From Brachybacterium timonense (GTDB lineage: Bacteria > Actinomycetota > Actinomycetes > Actinomycetales > Dermabacteraceae), in the NCBI RefSeq assembly GCF_900258505.1, contig NZ_LT984895.1, positions 1,145,952 to 1,209,951 on the forward strand: DNA of 64,000 bases, in the 5' to 3' direction. The notes under the pieces were generated by a model. That model was not told the DNA's origin. It did not search any database and saw only the letters and a list, made by a program, of their open reading frames with translations. Below are positions 22,947 through 31,797 of the stretch, in pieces. Position 1 is the first letter of the stretch, and the number at the start of each line of letters is the position of its first letter. The translations under genes and the position numbers were made by a program.

Positions 22947-25900
22947 GTGGTACCCAGGTCACGAACACGTCGAACGGGCCTGTCGGAGCGGATTCGCCTG
23001 GTCGCACCGGATCGTGAGGCAGCATGGATGCTCCTGTCGCCGGACGAGCTCGACCACGACCAGCTGCGAGCGCTCGAGCTGTTCCGCGCCGGGCGCAGCG
23101 TTCTCGTGCACGGAGCACCACGCAGCGGGCGAACCACGGTGGTGCTCGCCGCCGCTGACGTTCGACCTGCTGGCATAACCCACGCTGCGGCTGAGGGCGA
23201 GGTGATCGTGCTGGCTCCTCGCCGCTCCCTCGCCGCTCATCTGCAGAACATCCTGGGTGCGCACAGCCGGGCTCACGTGAGGGTGATGACGCCAGCGGCC
23301 TTCGCCTTCGCACTCATCAGGGACGCCGAGGTTCACGCCGGTCGGCCCGAACCCTCACTCGTGACCGGCGCAGAGCAGGACGCGCTCCTGGCCGAGCTGA
23401 TCAGTGCTCGCCATGGCTGGCATCTGAAGGCGGATCCCGCAGCCCGTCAGCTTCCCGGGTTCCGGACACAGCTGCGTGAGACAGTGACGCGGGCCGGCGA
23501 CCTTGGGCTCACCCCCCGGCGCTTAGCAGAACTGGGCGAGCTCCACGCGCGCCCGGCGTGGGTCGATGCCGCCGACCTGCTCGAGGACTATCTGGGAGTG
23601 CTCGACCTCGAATCAGCGACGGCGCTGGATGCGGGCCGACGGCTCGACTCAGGCAGTCTTGTGCGCCAGGCCGCGCGCCGTGCGGAGGGCGGCGCGACAC
23701 GGCTGCCCCGGCGCGTGATCGTCGACGATGCCCAGGACATGACCTCCGCCGCTGTTGACCTGCTCAGTGCACTCGTGCGCGCCGGATCCCAGGTGCTCGT
23801 GACCAGCAGCCCGGATCAGGCAGTTGAGAGCTTTCGCGGGGGCGTGCCGCACGCCAGCCGTCTCTGGGCGGACGCACTGGGGGACCAGGTGGACGAGGTC
23901 ACCCTGACCGCCACCACCCGTAGCGATGCCCGCATCACCTATCTGGTGAGCGGACTGCGAGGGCGGCTCCCGCTGGCCGGTGCCCCGGCAACCACACGTC
24001 GAAGCCCCCAGACGCAGGCGGAAAACACCGACGATGGCTCCGCGGCAGCCGAGCCGCTGACGGCCGCGGGAGTCGCGACCGCGCTCGCCGTGGATGACGC
24101 TGAACAGGCACGGTTCATCGCCAACGCCCTGCGCCATGTCCATCACGATGACCAGGTCCCCTACGACGAGATGGCGGTCATCTGCCGCTCTGGCGCCGCC
24201 GTGGATCGTCTCGCGGACCACCTCACTCGAGCCGGGCTGCCGGTGCGCACCCCCCGACGGCTCGGCGCACTGCGCGACGAACAGGTGATCGCAGACCTTC
24301 TTGACCTCGTCGAGATCGCGGTGTCCTGTGCAGACCGCGCGTCGGATAGCGAGGGCACCGAGCCTGATCCGCAGCATGCCCTGCGGCTGCTGCGCGGACC
24401 CTTCGGCGATGCGGATGCGCTACGCCTGAGGCGGGTCCGGCGAGACCTGCTCGATGCGTCACGCCATGGCGCACCTGAGCCCTCACGTGATGCACAACCG
24501 CACCCGCCGGTGGACTCTGCCCGGCTGCTCGCCCGTGCCCTGGTGCGCGAGAACATCCCCGGTCTGCTGCCTGCTGACCATGCAGACCGCCGCACCGCAC
24601 CGGTGCACCGGCTGCGCGCCATGATCCGCGCCGCACGCCGTGCCGCCGCGGACGGTCCTGCCCAGACCCTGTGGGCAGCCTGGGACGCGGCCGGGCTCTC
24701 CTCCGGCTGGCAGCGGGCGGCCGTCGAGACCGGCACCGAGGCGCAGGCCTCGCGTGCGCGCCTGATCGGCCGTCGCTTAGATGCACTCACGGCACTGTTC
24801 GCCGTATGCGAGCGGTTCGTCGAACGCAGGCCCCAGGCCGACGTCCAGGACCTCATCGATCACGTGCGCAGCCAGGCCATCCCCGAAGACACGCTCGCCC
24901 CGACTGCGCAGCGCCGCGGCCTGGTCGATGTGCTGACACCCGCCCAGCTCGCCGGCCTGAGCCGTGACACCGTTGTGCTTGCCGGGCTGCAGGAGGGGGC
25001 CTGGCCGAACCTGCAAATCCGCTCGAGCGTCTTCGGCGCCGAGCAGCTGGCGCTCGCCGATGCCGCGCAGCATCCGTTGAGCCTGCCCGAGGTGCGCGCG
25101 GCGCAACGTCACAGCGTGCTTGCCGACGAACTACGCCTCGCGGTCAGCGCCATGTCGCGGGCGCGTCGCCGCGTACTCGTGACCGCCGTGGATGGTGCGG
25201 ATCTCAGTCCGTCGGCCCTCTTCACCGCGATCGAACGCGCCGCCGTGCAGCACGCAGAGCCGTGGGTCGATCCCGCGGTGCTCACCAGTGACCCCGGGCC
25301 GTCTCCCGACGCGCGACGCCTGGTCGCGGCGCTGCGTCGCACGCTGCACACCGGCAGCGACGACCGTGCCCGGGATGCGGCCGCCCAACTCGCCCTGCTC
25401 GCCCGCGCCGGGGCGCCCGGAACAGACCCCGATGCCTGGTACCACCAGCGCCCCAGTAGCACCGAACCGCTGCGCGTACCGGGGGCTGCACTGCGACTGT
25501 CCCCATCGGCACTCGACCTCGCGCACCAGTGCCCGGTGGCGTGGCTGCTCGAACGCTCCGGCGGCAGCCGCGCTCCCTCCCCATCGCAGGCCATCGGAAC
25601 GGCACTGCACGCTCTGGCCCAGCAGCATCCGCATCCCACACCCGAGCAGATCCCTGACCTGCTCGCCGAGCTCCACGCCCGGCTGCGCCCTCTGCGCCTG
25701 GAGGCCACCTGGAGCGGCCGACGCACACGTGAACAGGCGGATGCGGCGGCGCGCAGTCTGCTCGGTTATGTGGCAGCAACGCCTGCCCCCCTGGCGGTCG
25801 AAGCGCCGTTTGCGATCGACCTGGACGGTGTGCACCTGCGCGGAAGCATCGACAGGATCGACGGCGATGCCGCGAGCGTGCGCGTGATCGACTTCAAAAC

Positions 25901-26246
25901 GGGGCGACGCGCGAAGAGCGCCCGACAGGCCGAGGAGGACCTTCAGCTCGCCGCATATCAGGCGGCGGTGCGCGACGGAGCCATCGATGACACCCTCGGC
26001 GGCGGTGCCGGCGAACGCCTCGCAGGGGCATCGCTCGTGTATGTCGGCACGGGCACCCGTAAGGCGGCAGTGCGCACCCAGACCGCGCTGCCCAGTGCCG
26101 AGGTCCCGGACTGGTTCGACCGGATCGTGGCGCAGGTGGGGGAGAGCCTCGCCGATGCACAGGTGCAGGCGCGCCGCTGCGGCCACTGCGACCTGTGCGC
26201 GGTGCGCACATCCTGCCCCCTGCAGACGGAAGGAGCGCAGCTGTGA
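22947..26246 (+). CDS. adnA: AdnA-like helicase-nuclease subunit
   Basis: The 1099-residue protein has a UvrD-like motor domain and a C-terminal RecB/AddB-type nuclease. The nuclease shows GSIDRIDGDAASVRVIDFKTG and LQLAAYQ. Its Fe-S cluster cysteines are in AHQCPVAWLL and in CGHCDLC followed by TSC at the end. In mycobacteria AdnA and AdnB form the heterodimeric motor-nuclease that resects double-strand breaks. Unusually, Walker A reads GAPRSGRTT: the catalytic Lys is Arg62. Motif II reads VDDAQD instead of DEFQD, so this motor may be weak or inactive. The GTG at 22947 is chosen because AAGGAGAG precedes it. The stop overlaps the adnB start (GTGA). Confidence 0.87.
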   Translation: MVPRSRTRRTGLSERIRLVAPDREAAWMLLSPDELDHDQLRALELFRAGRSVLVHGAPRSGRTTVVLAAADVRPAGITHAAAEGEVIVLAPRRSLAAHLQNILGAHSRAHVRVMTPAAFAFALIRDAEVHAGRPEPSLVTGAEQDALLAELISARHGWHLKADPAARQLPGFRTQLRETVTRAGDLGLTPRRLAELGELHARPAWVDAADLLEDYLGVLDLESATALDAGRRLDSGSLVRQAARRAEGGATRLPRRVIVDDAQDMTSAAVDLLSALVRAGSQVLVTSSPDQAVESFRGGVPHASRLWADALGDQVDEVTLTATTRSDARITYLVSGLRGRLPLAGAPATTRRSPQTQAENTDDGSAAAEPLTAAGVATALAVDDAEQARFIANALRHVHHDDQVPYDEMAVICRSGAAVDRLADHLTRAGLPVRTPRRLGALRDEQVIADLLDLVEIAVSCADRASDSEGTEPDPQHALRLLRGPFGDADALRLRRVRRDLLDASRHGAPEPSRDAQPHPPVDSARLLARALVRENIPGLLPADHADRRTAPVHRLRAMIRAARRAAADGPAQTLWAAWDAAGLSSGWQRAAVETGTEAQASRARLIGRRLDALTALFAVCERFVERRPQADVQDLIDHVRSQAIPEDTLAPTAQRRGLVDVLTPAQLAGLSRDTVVLAGLQEGAWPNLQIRSSVFGAEQLALADAAQHPLSLPEVRAAQRHSVLADELRLAVSAMSRARRRVLVTAVDGADLSPSALFTAIERAAVQHAEPWVDPAVLTSDPGPSPDARRLVAALRRTLHTGSDDRARDAAAQLALLARAGAPGTDPDAWYHQRPSSTEPLRVPGAALRLSPSALDLAHQCPVAWLLERSGGSRAPSPSQAIGTALHALAQQHPHPTPEQIPDLLAELHARLRPLRLEATWSGRRTREQADAAARSLLGYVAATPAPLAVEAPFAIDLDGVHLRGSIDRIDGDAASVRVIDFKTGRRAKSARQAEEDLQLAAYQAAVRDGAIDDTLGGGAGERLAGASLVYVGTGTRKAAVRTQTALPSAEVPDWFDRIVAQVGESLADAQVQARRCGHCDLCAVRTSCPLQTEGAQL

Positions 26247-29200
26247 ATTCACCGTCACCGCACCTGAGCGCGGCGCAGGTTGCGGACCTGCTGCAGCAGC
26301 CAGCACCGACCGATGAGCAGGTGGCGATCATCGAAGCGCCGTTGGAACCGATGCTCGTGGTCGCCGGCGCCGGATCCGGTAAGACGGAGACGATGGCCTC
26401 GCGCGTGGTCTGGCTGATCGCCAACGAGATCGTTCGCCCCCGTGACGTCCTGGGCCTCACCTTCACCAGGAAAGCCGCTCACGAGCTCGCCGAACGTATC
26501 GGTGCACGCCTTGCCGCCCTCACCGGTGTACTGCGCACCAACGGGATGCCCGTGCCCGACGGCCTCTCCCGCAGCGAGGACGACGTGATCGGCGAGCGAC
26601 CCGTGGTCCACACCTACAACGGGTTCGCCCTCGACCTGGTGATGGAACACGCCCTCGCGATCGGCCTCGATTCCGAGCTGACCATGATGTCGGCCTCTGC
26701 CGCCTGGCAGCTTGCGCACGAACTCGTCGAAGCCTGGGACGCCCCGGCCACCACCACGGCATCAGCCGCCACCCTCACGGCGGCCGTGATCTCGCTGACC
26801 TCCTCACTCGCCGACCATCTGCGCACGCCCGCCGAGCTGCGCGATGAGCTGGAGGCAATGCGGCATCACCTCACCTCCATCCCGCTCCAGGCGGAAGGCC
26901 GAAAGCGCACGGCACCACCGGCCGTCGCCACGACACTCACCGGACTGGAAGCACGCCTGGACCTCGTGGATCTCCTCGAGGCGTTCACCGCCGAGCGGAT
27001 GCGCAGCGGCCGACTCGACTTCGCCGACCAAGTGGCCCTCGCTGCACGGATCGCACGCGAGGTACCAGCTGCGCGCGACCTCGCCCGCACCCAGCACCGC
27101 GTCGTGCTGCTCGACGAGTTCCAGGACACCTCTGTGGCCCAGCTGCAACTGCTCGCCGACCTGTTCGGTGCTGGGCATCCCGCGATCGCCGTCGGCGACC
27201 CCCAGCAGGCCATCTACGGATGGCGCGGCGCCTCCGCCGCGTCCCTGGCATCCTTCACCCGCGCCTTCGCCACCGAGCAACCGGTGACGCAGCGCACGCT
27301 GTCCACCTCCTGGCGCAATGACCAGGCCGTGCTCGCCCTCGCCAACCGGATCGCCCAGCCTCTGCGCAACGCCGCCGCCGGTCTGCGCGTGCCAGAGCTG
27401 CGGGCACGCCCCGGCGCTGGCGAAGGTGCGGTCGAGATCTGCGAGGCGGCCGACACCCAGCGCGAGGCACAAGCCATCGCAGCCTGGATCCAGCGGTGCC
27501 GCGACACGGCTGAGCCTGACGCACCCCTGAGCGCAGCGGTGCTCGTGCGAGCGCGACGGCAGATCCCCGTGATCGCCCAGGAACTGGAGGCAGCCGGTCT
27601 CAGCGTCGACGTGGTGGGGCTCGGTGGTCTGTTGCACCGGCCCGCCGTCGCCGATGTTCGTGCCCTGCTGACCTGCGCACATGATCCGTCTCGCGGGGAT
27701 GCCCTGATGCGCCTGCTCACCGGTCCGCGGATCCGACTGGGGGCTCGTGATCTGGCGGTGCTCGGAGCCTGGACGTCCCATCTCGGCTCCCGTCGCCGCG
27801 CCGGTTCCGGTGCACCTGACCCGTCGGCCCCGCCCGATGACGCTGATCAGGTCACCCTGGTTGATGGGCTCGACGATCTCCCACCCGAGGACTGGACCGA
27901 CCGCGACGGTCGTTCCCTCAGCGCCACGGCCCGGCGCCGACTCGCCATCCTCCAGAAACACCTGCGAGACATCCGGCGGCTGTTGCCCCTGCCGCTGCCG
28001 GACCTCATCACCGCTGCGGTACAGGCTCTGGATGTGGATCTTGCCGTCCTGAATAGAGAAGACGACACCACAGGCGCCCATGGCCGCCGCGCGCTTGCCG
28101 ACCTCGATGCCCTGCGTGACCACGCTGCCGCCTTCGCCCGCACAGCCCGTAGCGCGGACCTGGGTGCATGGCTGGACCTGCTCGAAATCAGCGAGGACCG
28201 TGAAGCCGGGCTCAGCGTGGGGGAGCAGCATGCGGTCCCGGATCCCGCCGCCGTCACCGTGGTGACCATGCACTCCGCCAAAGGCCTGGAATGGGATCTC
28301 GTGGCAATCGCCGGGCTCACGGAGGGATCGGTGCCCTCCTACGATCTGCGCCGAGCGCGCGCCGACGACACGGGCCGCGTACGGGTTCCCGATAGCGGGT
28401 GGCTCGGCCCGCTCGCTGATGCCACTGTGCCCACGGCGCTGCGCGGCGACGCCGACACACTGCCGGAGCTCGCCTGGGCTCAGGCTGACACACAGGTCGA
28501 CGCGGAGCGGATCCTTCAGGACTGGTATCTGGCCAGCGGCGAGGAATCCCTGCTGGAGGACAGGCGTCTGATGTATGTCGCGATCACCCGTGCGCGTCGG
28601 CGGCTTCTGCTGACCTCAGCCGCGTGGCGCGAGGGGCTGTCCACCGCTCGCCCACGCTCCCGTTACCTCCAGGAAGCGCTCGACCTGGTTCCCGAACGGT
28701 TCCGCACGAGCGAGACGATCCCGGAGGAGAACCCCCTCGACGCGGCCCCGCGCATCGCTCTGTGGCCGCCCGAGACGGGGGCGGCCGAGCAGGCGCGTGA
28801 CCGCGCCTCCGACCTGCTTTTCGAGGCTCTGCGCGCTCCCGCGGTGGCGCCGGAGGAACCCGTGCGGCGGGTGCTGGCGGACCTCGCCGCTCGCACCGCA
28901 CGCCACGACGTGCCGATGCCCGTGCAGCAGTCTGCCTCTCGACTCGTGCGCCTGGTCGATGACCCCGAGGCCGCGGCGCTCGCGCTTCTGCGCCCCGTGC
29001 CGCGTCGCCCCTCACCTGCTGCGCGTCGCGGCAGCGCCTTCCACGCCTGGCTCGAGCACAGGTGGAGCGACGCAGCTCTGCTGGATCTCGAGGACCTCGA
29101 CGACCTCACCGATCTCGAACCGGATGACCCGGATGCGCCCTCCCTGGAGGAGCTGCGCCGTGCCTTCACGGATTCGTCCTGGTCCGGGCGAACGCCGATC

Positions 29201-29533
29201 GCCGTCGAACGCAGCGTGCAGGTGCAGCTCGGTCCCTTCATGGTCCGAGGTGTCATCGATGCGGTGTTTGCGGATCCTGACGGCACCGACGGACCCGATG
29301 GGGTGATCATCGTGGACTGGAAGACGGGGCACGCACCGCCGCCCGCACGGCGCCGCGCGCTCGCACTGCAGCTATCCGTGTACCGGCTCGCCTGGCATCA
29401 GATCACGGGGCTGCCCCTTGAGCGGATCCGCACCGCGTTCCACTACGTGCCAGACTCACGCACCATCGAGGTGAGCGACCACCCCTCCGTCGACGAGATC
29501 CTCGACCACCTCGGCGAGTTCCCGTCCGCATGA
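26243..29533 (+). CDS. adnB: AdnB-like helicase-nuclease subunit
   Basis: The 1096-residue protein has an intact UvrD/Rep motor. Motifs are VVAGAGSGKTETMASR (Walker A), LTFTRKAAHELAERI, VVLLDEFQDTSVAQL (motif II), GDPQQAIYGWRGAS and VTMHSAKGLEWDLVAI. A C-terminal nuclease domain follows (VRGVIDAVF, IIVDWKTGHAP, ALQLSVYRLAW). No AddB-type CxxCxxC cluster is visible at the end, unlike AdnA. The role is end resection and recombinational repair together with AdnA; the intact motor suggests that AdnB drives translocation. The start is a GTG at 26243 overlapping the adnA stop, with GGAAGGAG upstream. Confidence 0.9.
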   Translation: MNSPSPHLSAAQVADLLQQPAPTDEQVAIIEAPLEPMLVVAGAGSGKTETMASRVVWLIANEIVRPRDVLGLTFTRKAAHELAERIGARLAALTGVLRTNGMPVPDGLSRSEDDVIGERPVVHTYNGFALDLVMEHALAIGLDSELTMMSASAAWQLAHELVEAWDAPATTTASAATLTAAVISLTSSLADHLRTPAELRDELEAMRHHLTSIPLQAEGRKRTAPPAVATTLTGLEARLDLVDLLEAFTAERMRSGRLDFADQVALAARIAREVPAARDLARTQHRVVLLDEFQDTSVAQLQLLADLFGAGHPAIAVGDPQQAIYGWRGASAASLASFTRAFATEQPVTQRTLSTSWRNDQAVLALANRIAQPLRNAAAGLRVPELRARPGAGEGAVEICEAADTQREAQAIAAWIQRCRDTAEPDAPLSAAVLVRARRQIPVIAQELEAAGLSVDVVGLGGLLHRPAVADVRALLTCAHDPSRGDALMRLLTGPRIRLGARDLAVLGAWTSHLGSRRRAGSGAPDPSAPPDDADQVTLVDGLDDLPPEDWTDRDGRSLSATARRRLAILQKHLRDIRRLLPLPLPDLITAAVQALDVDLAVLNREDDTTGAHGRRALADLDALRDHAAAFARTARSADLGAWLDLLEISEDREAGLSVGEQHAVPDPAAVTVVTMHSAKGLEWDLVAIAGLTEGSVPSYDLRRARADDTGRVRVPDSGWLGPLADATVPTALRGDADTLPELAWAQADTQVDAERILQDWYLASGEESLLEDRRLMYVAITRARRRLLLTSAAWREGLSTARPRSRYLQEALDLVPERFRTSETIPEENPLDAAPRIALWPPETGAAEQARDRASDLLFEALRAPAVAPEEPVRRVLADLAARTARHDVPMPVQQSASRLVRLVDDPEAAALALLRPVPRRPSPAARRGSAFHAWLEHRWSDAALLDLEDLDDLTDLEPDDPDAPSLEELRRAFTDSSWSGRTPIAVERSVQVQLGPFMVRGVIDAVFADPDGTDGPDGVIIVDWKTGHAPPPARRRALALQLSVYRLAWHQITGLPLERIRTAFHYVPDSRTIEVSDHPSVDEILDHLGEFPSA

Positions 29534-29664
29534 GGGGCACTGGCCCGAAGCACGTCCTCGGACGCAGTGAGGGAAGCGGCCCGAGGTGATGCGCGCCGGG
29601 TCGTCCCGGTCGAGCCTGGCGCTGCGTCGGTGCCCCAGCCGGTCCGGGTGAGTGTGCGCTGGGA

Positions 29665-30621
29665 TCAGCTGGGGTTCACGTCCATATCGTCATAGGTGCG
29701 CTCGGCCTGCTCGCGTGCAAGCTGCGCGAGGTCGTTGTCGAGGTCAGCCAGCATCTCCTGGGCGTCGGCGATGATCTCCTCATCCTCCGCGTCCACTCCA
29801 TGCAGCAGCCAGGACAGCACCGCGAACTCACCGAGGGCCTGCGCCCGTTCCATCAGACGTGGATGTGGCACCGTCGGCAGCTCCTGCCGATATCCGGCGT
29901 AGACGGCGTCGAAGGAATCCGAGTCCAGCCCGGTGATCAGCCACGCGAGGTCCTGCGCCGGATCGCCGATGTGCGCTGAACTCCAGTCGCGTACCGCCCG
30001 GACGCGGTCCCCGTCGAAGAACAGCGCATCCTCGGACAGATCCCCGTGGACGAACTGAGAGGAGTGGTTCCACAGCTCGTCATCCTCGAGCAGACGCTCC
30101 CAGCGCTGCGCCACGGCAGTGGGCAGCAGCTCTGCCTCCTGGGCGCGCTGACAGCGCTGTCGATGCCCCTCTCGCAGCACTTCTGCGCTGAACGTCTCCG
30201 CCCCGGTGGCTTCCGCTGCGTACCGCGGCACCGCATGGATCCGCGCGATGGCTCCGCCCAGACTGCGGGCGAGAGCGCTGTCGGCACTGACCGCGTCGAG
30301 CGTGAGCGGGATGCCGTCGGGGGCTGCTGTCACGCAGGCGCGGCCACCATCGGGCAGCTTCACGGAGCCCAGCACGGGCGGGACCACGGCACGCAAGGAC
30401 GTGCCCAGCAGCGACTCCGACACATGCAGGTCCTGCTCAAGAGCCGCGCCTGCGGCTGCGGTCACCGGAGCGGTCACGATGACTCGACGACCGTCCTCGC
30501 CCACGACGCCTGCGCACTCGAGCCCCTCGAGGGGAGCGGTCAGCGTGGTGGTCTGCTGCGGAACCAGACCGGGGACCGCGGCGACCGCCAGAGCCGCCAG
30601 GGCGTAGGAATTGCGTTGCAC
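29665..30621 (-). CDS. Aminoglycoside phosphotransferase-like kinase (APH/choline kinase fold)
   Basis: The protein of about 318 residues has the kinase-like catalytic motif FVHGDLSEDALFFDGDRV (Brenner-type HGDLxxxN, here with Asp-Ala in place of the usual Asn) and the metal-binding VRDWSSAHIGDPAQDLAW. These place it in the APH fold. The typical catalytic-loop Asn is not obvious, so activity is uncertain. Homologues commonly begin with a pattern like VQRNSYALAALAVAAVPGL, so I take the GTG at 30621, which has GGAG close by. An ATG at 30672 is in frame but overlaps the divergent nudC start. The substrate is unknown, and a drug-resistance role is not implied. Confidence 0.72.
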   Translation of the reverse strand: MQRNSYALAALAVAAVPGLVPQQTTTLTAPLEGLECAGVVGEDGRRVIVTAPVTAAAGAALEQDLHVSESLLGTSLRAVVPPVLGSVKLPDGGRACVTAAPDGIPLTLDAVSADSALARSLGGAIARIHAVPRYAAEATGAETFSAEVLREGHRQRCQRAQEAELLPTAVAQRWERLLEDDELWNHSSQFVHGDLSEDALFFDGDRVRAVRDWSSAHIGDPAQDLAWLITGLDSDSFDAVYAGYRQELPTVPHPRLMERAQALGEFAVLSWLLHGVDAEDEEIIADAQEMLADLDNDLAQLAREQAERTYDDMDVNPS

Positions 30622-30670
30622 GCGCTCCACCGTACCGTCCCTGATGGAGCACTCCTCGTAGGCTCGGCCC

Positions 30671-31594
30671 ATGATACGGATTCGCGGCCCTCACCTGAGC
30701 ACCCCGCTGTCGGTGCTCATCTCTGCACGGGATGCCCTGGCTCGGCGCGATGCTGACCAGCCCGGCCCCGACGCGCTCTACCTGCCCACCCGGTCAGGCG
30801 CGGTGGCGCTATCTGAGCGGTACGACGGCCGCCTGGGCCTTGCCGTCGAGGATGCCGACCCCCGCCGTGGTGGGCGGGCTGTCGCGGTGTTGCTCGGACG
30901 CTTCGAGAACCGCCCCCTGTATGGCGTGGAGCTGCTGGAGATCCGCGAGGAGATCGACGATCCGGGGCGCGATCTGCGTGACCTGCGGCACTGTGCGGAA
31001 CGGATCGCCCCCGGCGACCTCGACCTGGCGCTCGCCGCAGTGGCCATGGGGGCGTGGCATCGCTCGATGCGTGCCTGCACCGACTGTGGTGGGCCGCTCG
31101 TGCCGGAGCAGGGCGGCTGGGTGCTGTGCTGTGAGACCGACGGCCGCGAGCATTTCCCGCGCACCGATCCGGCCGTGATCATGGCGGTGCGCGATAGCCA
31201 GGATCGTCTTCTGCTCGCTCAGGGAGCTGGCTTCCGGGGCCGTTTCCATTCCGTCCTCGCCGGCTTCGTTGAACCGGGGGAGACCGCTGAGGCGGCTGTG
31301 GCTCGTGAGACCGCGGAGGAAACAGGTATCACGGTGGAGAGCGTCGAGTACGTCGGCTCCCAGCCGTGGCCCTTCCCGCGCACCCTCATGCTCGGTTTTC
31401 GCGCGTGGGCGCCTGGAGCAGCCGAGCTGCGCCTCCAGGATGAGGAGATCGTGCGCGCCCGCTGGTTCAGTCGTGACGAGCTGGCGGCAGCGCTCGCCGA
31501 TGGCACCGTGGAGCTGCCCGGCACTGCCTCGCTGGGGCGCGCCCTGATCCGTGACTGGTATGAGGCCGACGGGCGCAGTCTGGGCGAGCACTGA
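30671..31594 (+). CDS. nudC: NAD+ diphosphatase (NADH pyrophosphatase)
   Basis: The 307-residue protein has the complete NudC layout: an N-terminal domain, a zinc ribbon (CTDCGG at about residue 136 and a CC pair near 157) and a Nudix domain. The Nudix domain starts HFPRTDPAVIMAV, has the Nudix box GFVEPGETAEAAVARETAEE, and carries the diagnostic SQPWPFP. It cleaves NAD(H) into NMN(H) and AMP, and NudC enzymes also remove NAD caps from RNA. One part of the usual four-Cys zinc site is altered to CC...H, so metal binding may differ. Position between adnAB and uvrD2 matches mycobacteria (Rv3199c). Confidence 0.92.
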   Translation: MIRIRGPHLSTPLSVLISARDALARRDADQPGPDALYLPTRSGAVALSERYDGRLGLAVEDADPRRGGRAVAVLLGRFENRPLYGVELLEIREEIDDPGRDLRDLRHCAERIAPGDLDLALAAVAMGAWHRSMRACTDCGGPLVPEQGGWVLCCETDGREHFPRTDPAVIMAVRDSQDRLLLAQGAGFRGRFHSVLAGFVEPGETAEAAVARETAEETGITVESVEYVGSQPWPFPRTLMLGFRAWAPGAAELRLQDEEIVRARWFSRDELAAALADGTVELPGTASLGRALIRDWYEADGRSLGEH

Positions 31595-31797
31595 ACCGCA
31601 GCGGCGCCCAACCCACTGCGCAGCCGGTTCTCCCGACGCCGGTCCACCGCGTAACCGCTGTGGTGGAGAAGTGCGTCGTGGCGTCCGCATCGGGACATCC
31701 CTCCGCCATGCAATCGCGTACTCCTCCACAGGCGCCGGTGCTCCACAGCGTGTCCGCGACGGCTCGTGTGTCGGCGTCTCCTGGCAGGATGAAGAGC

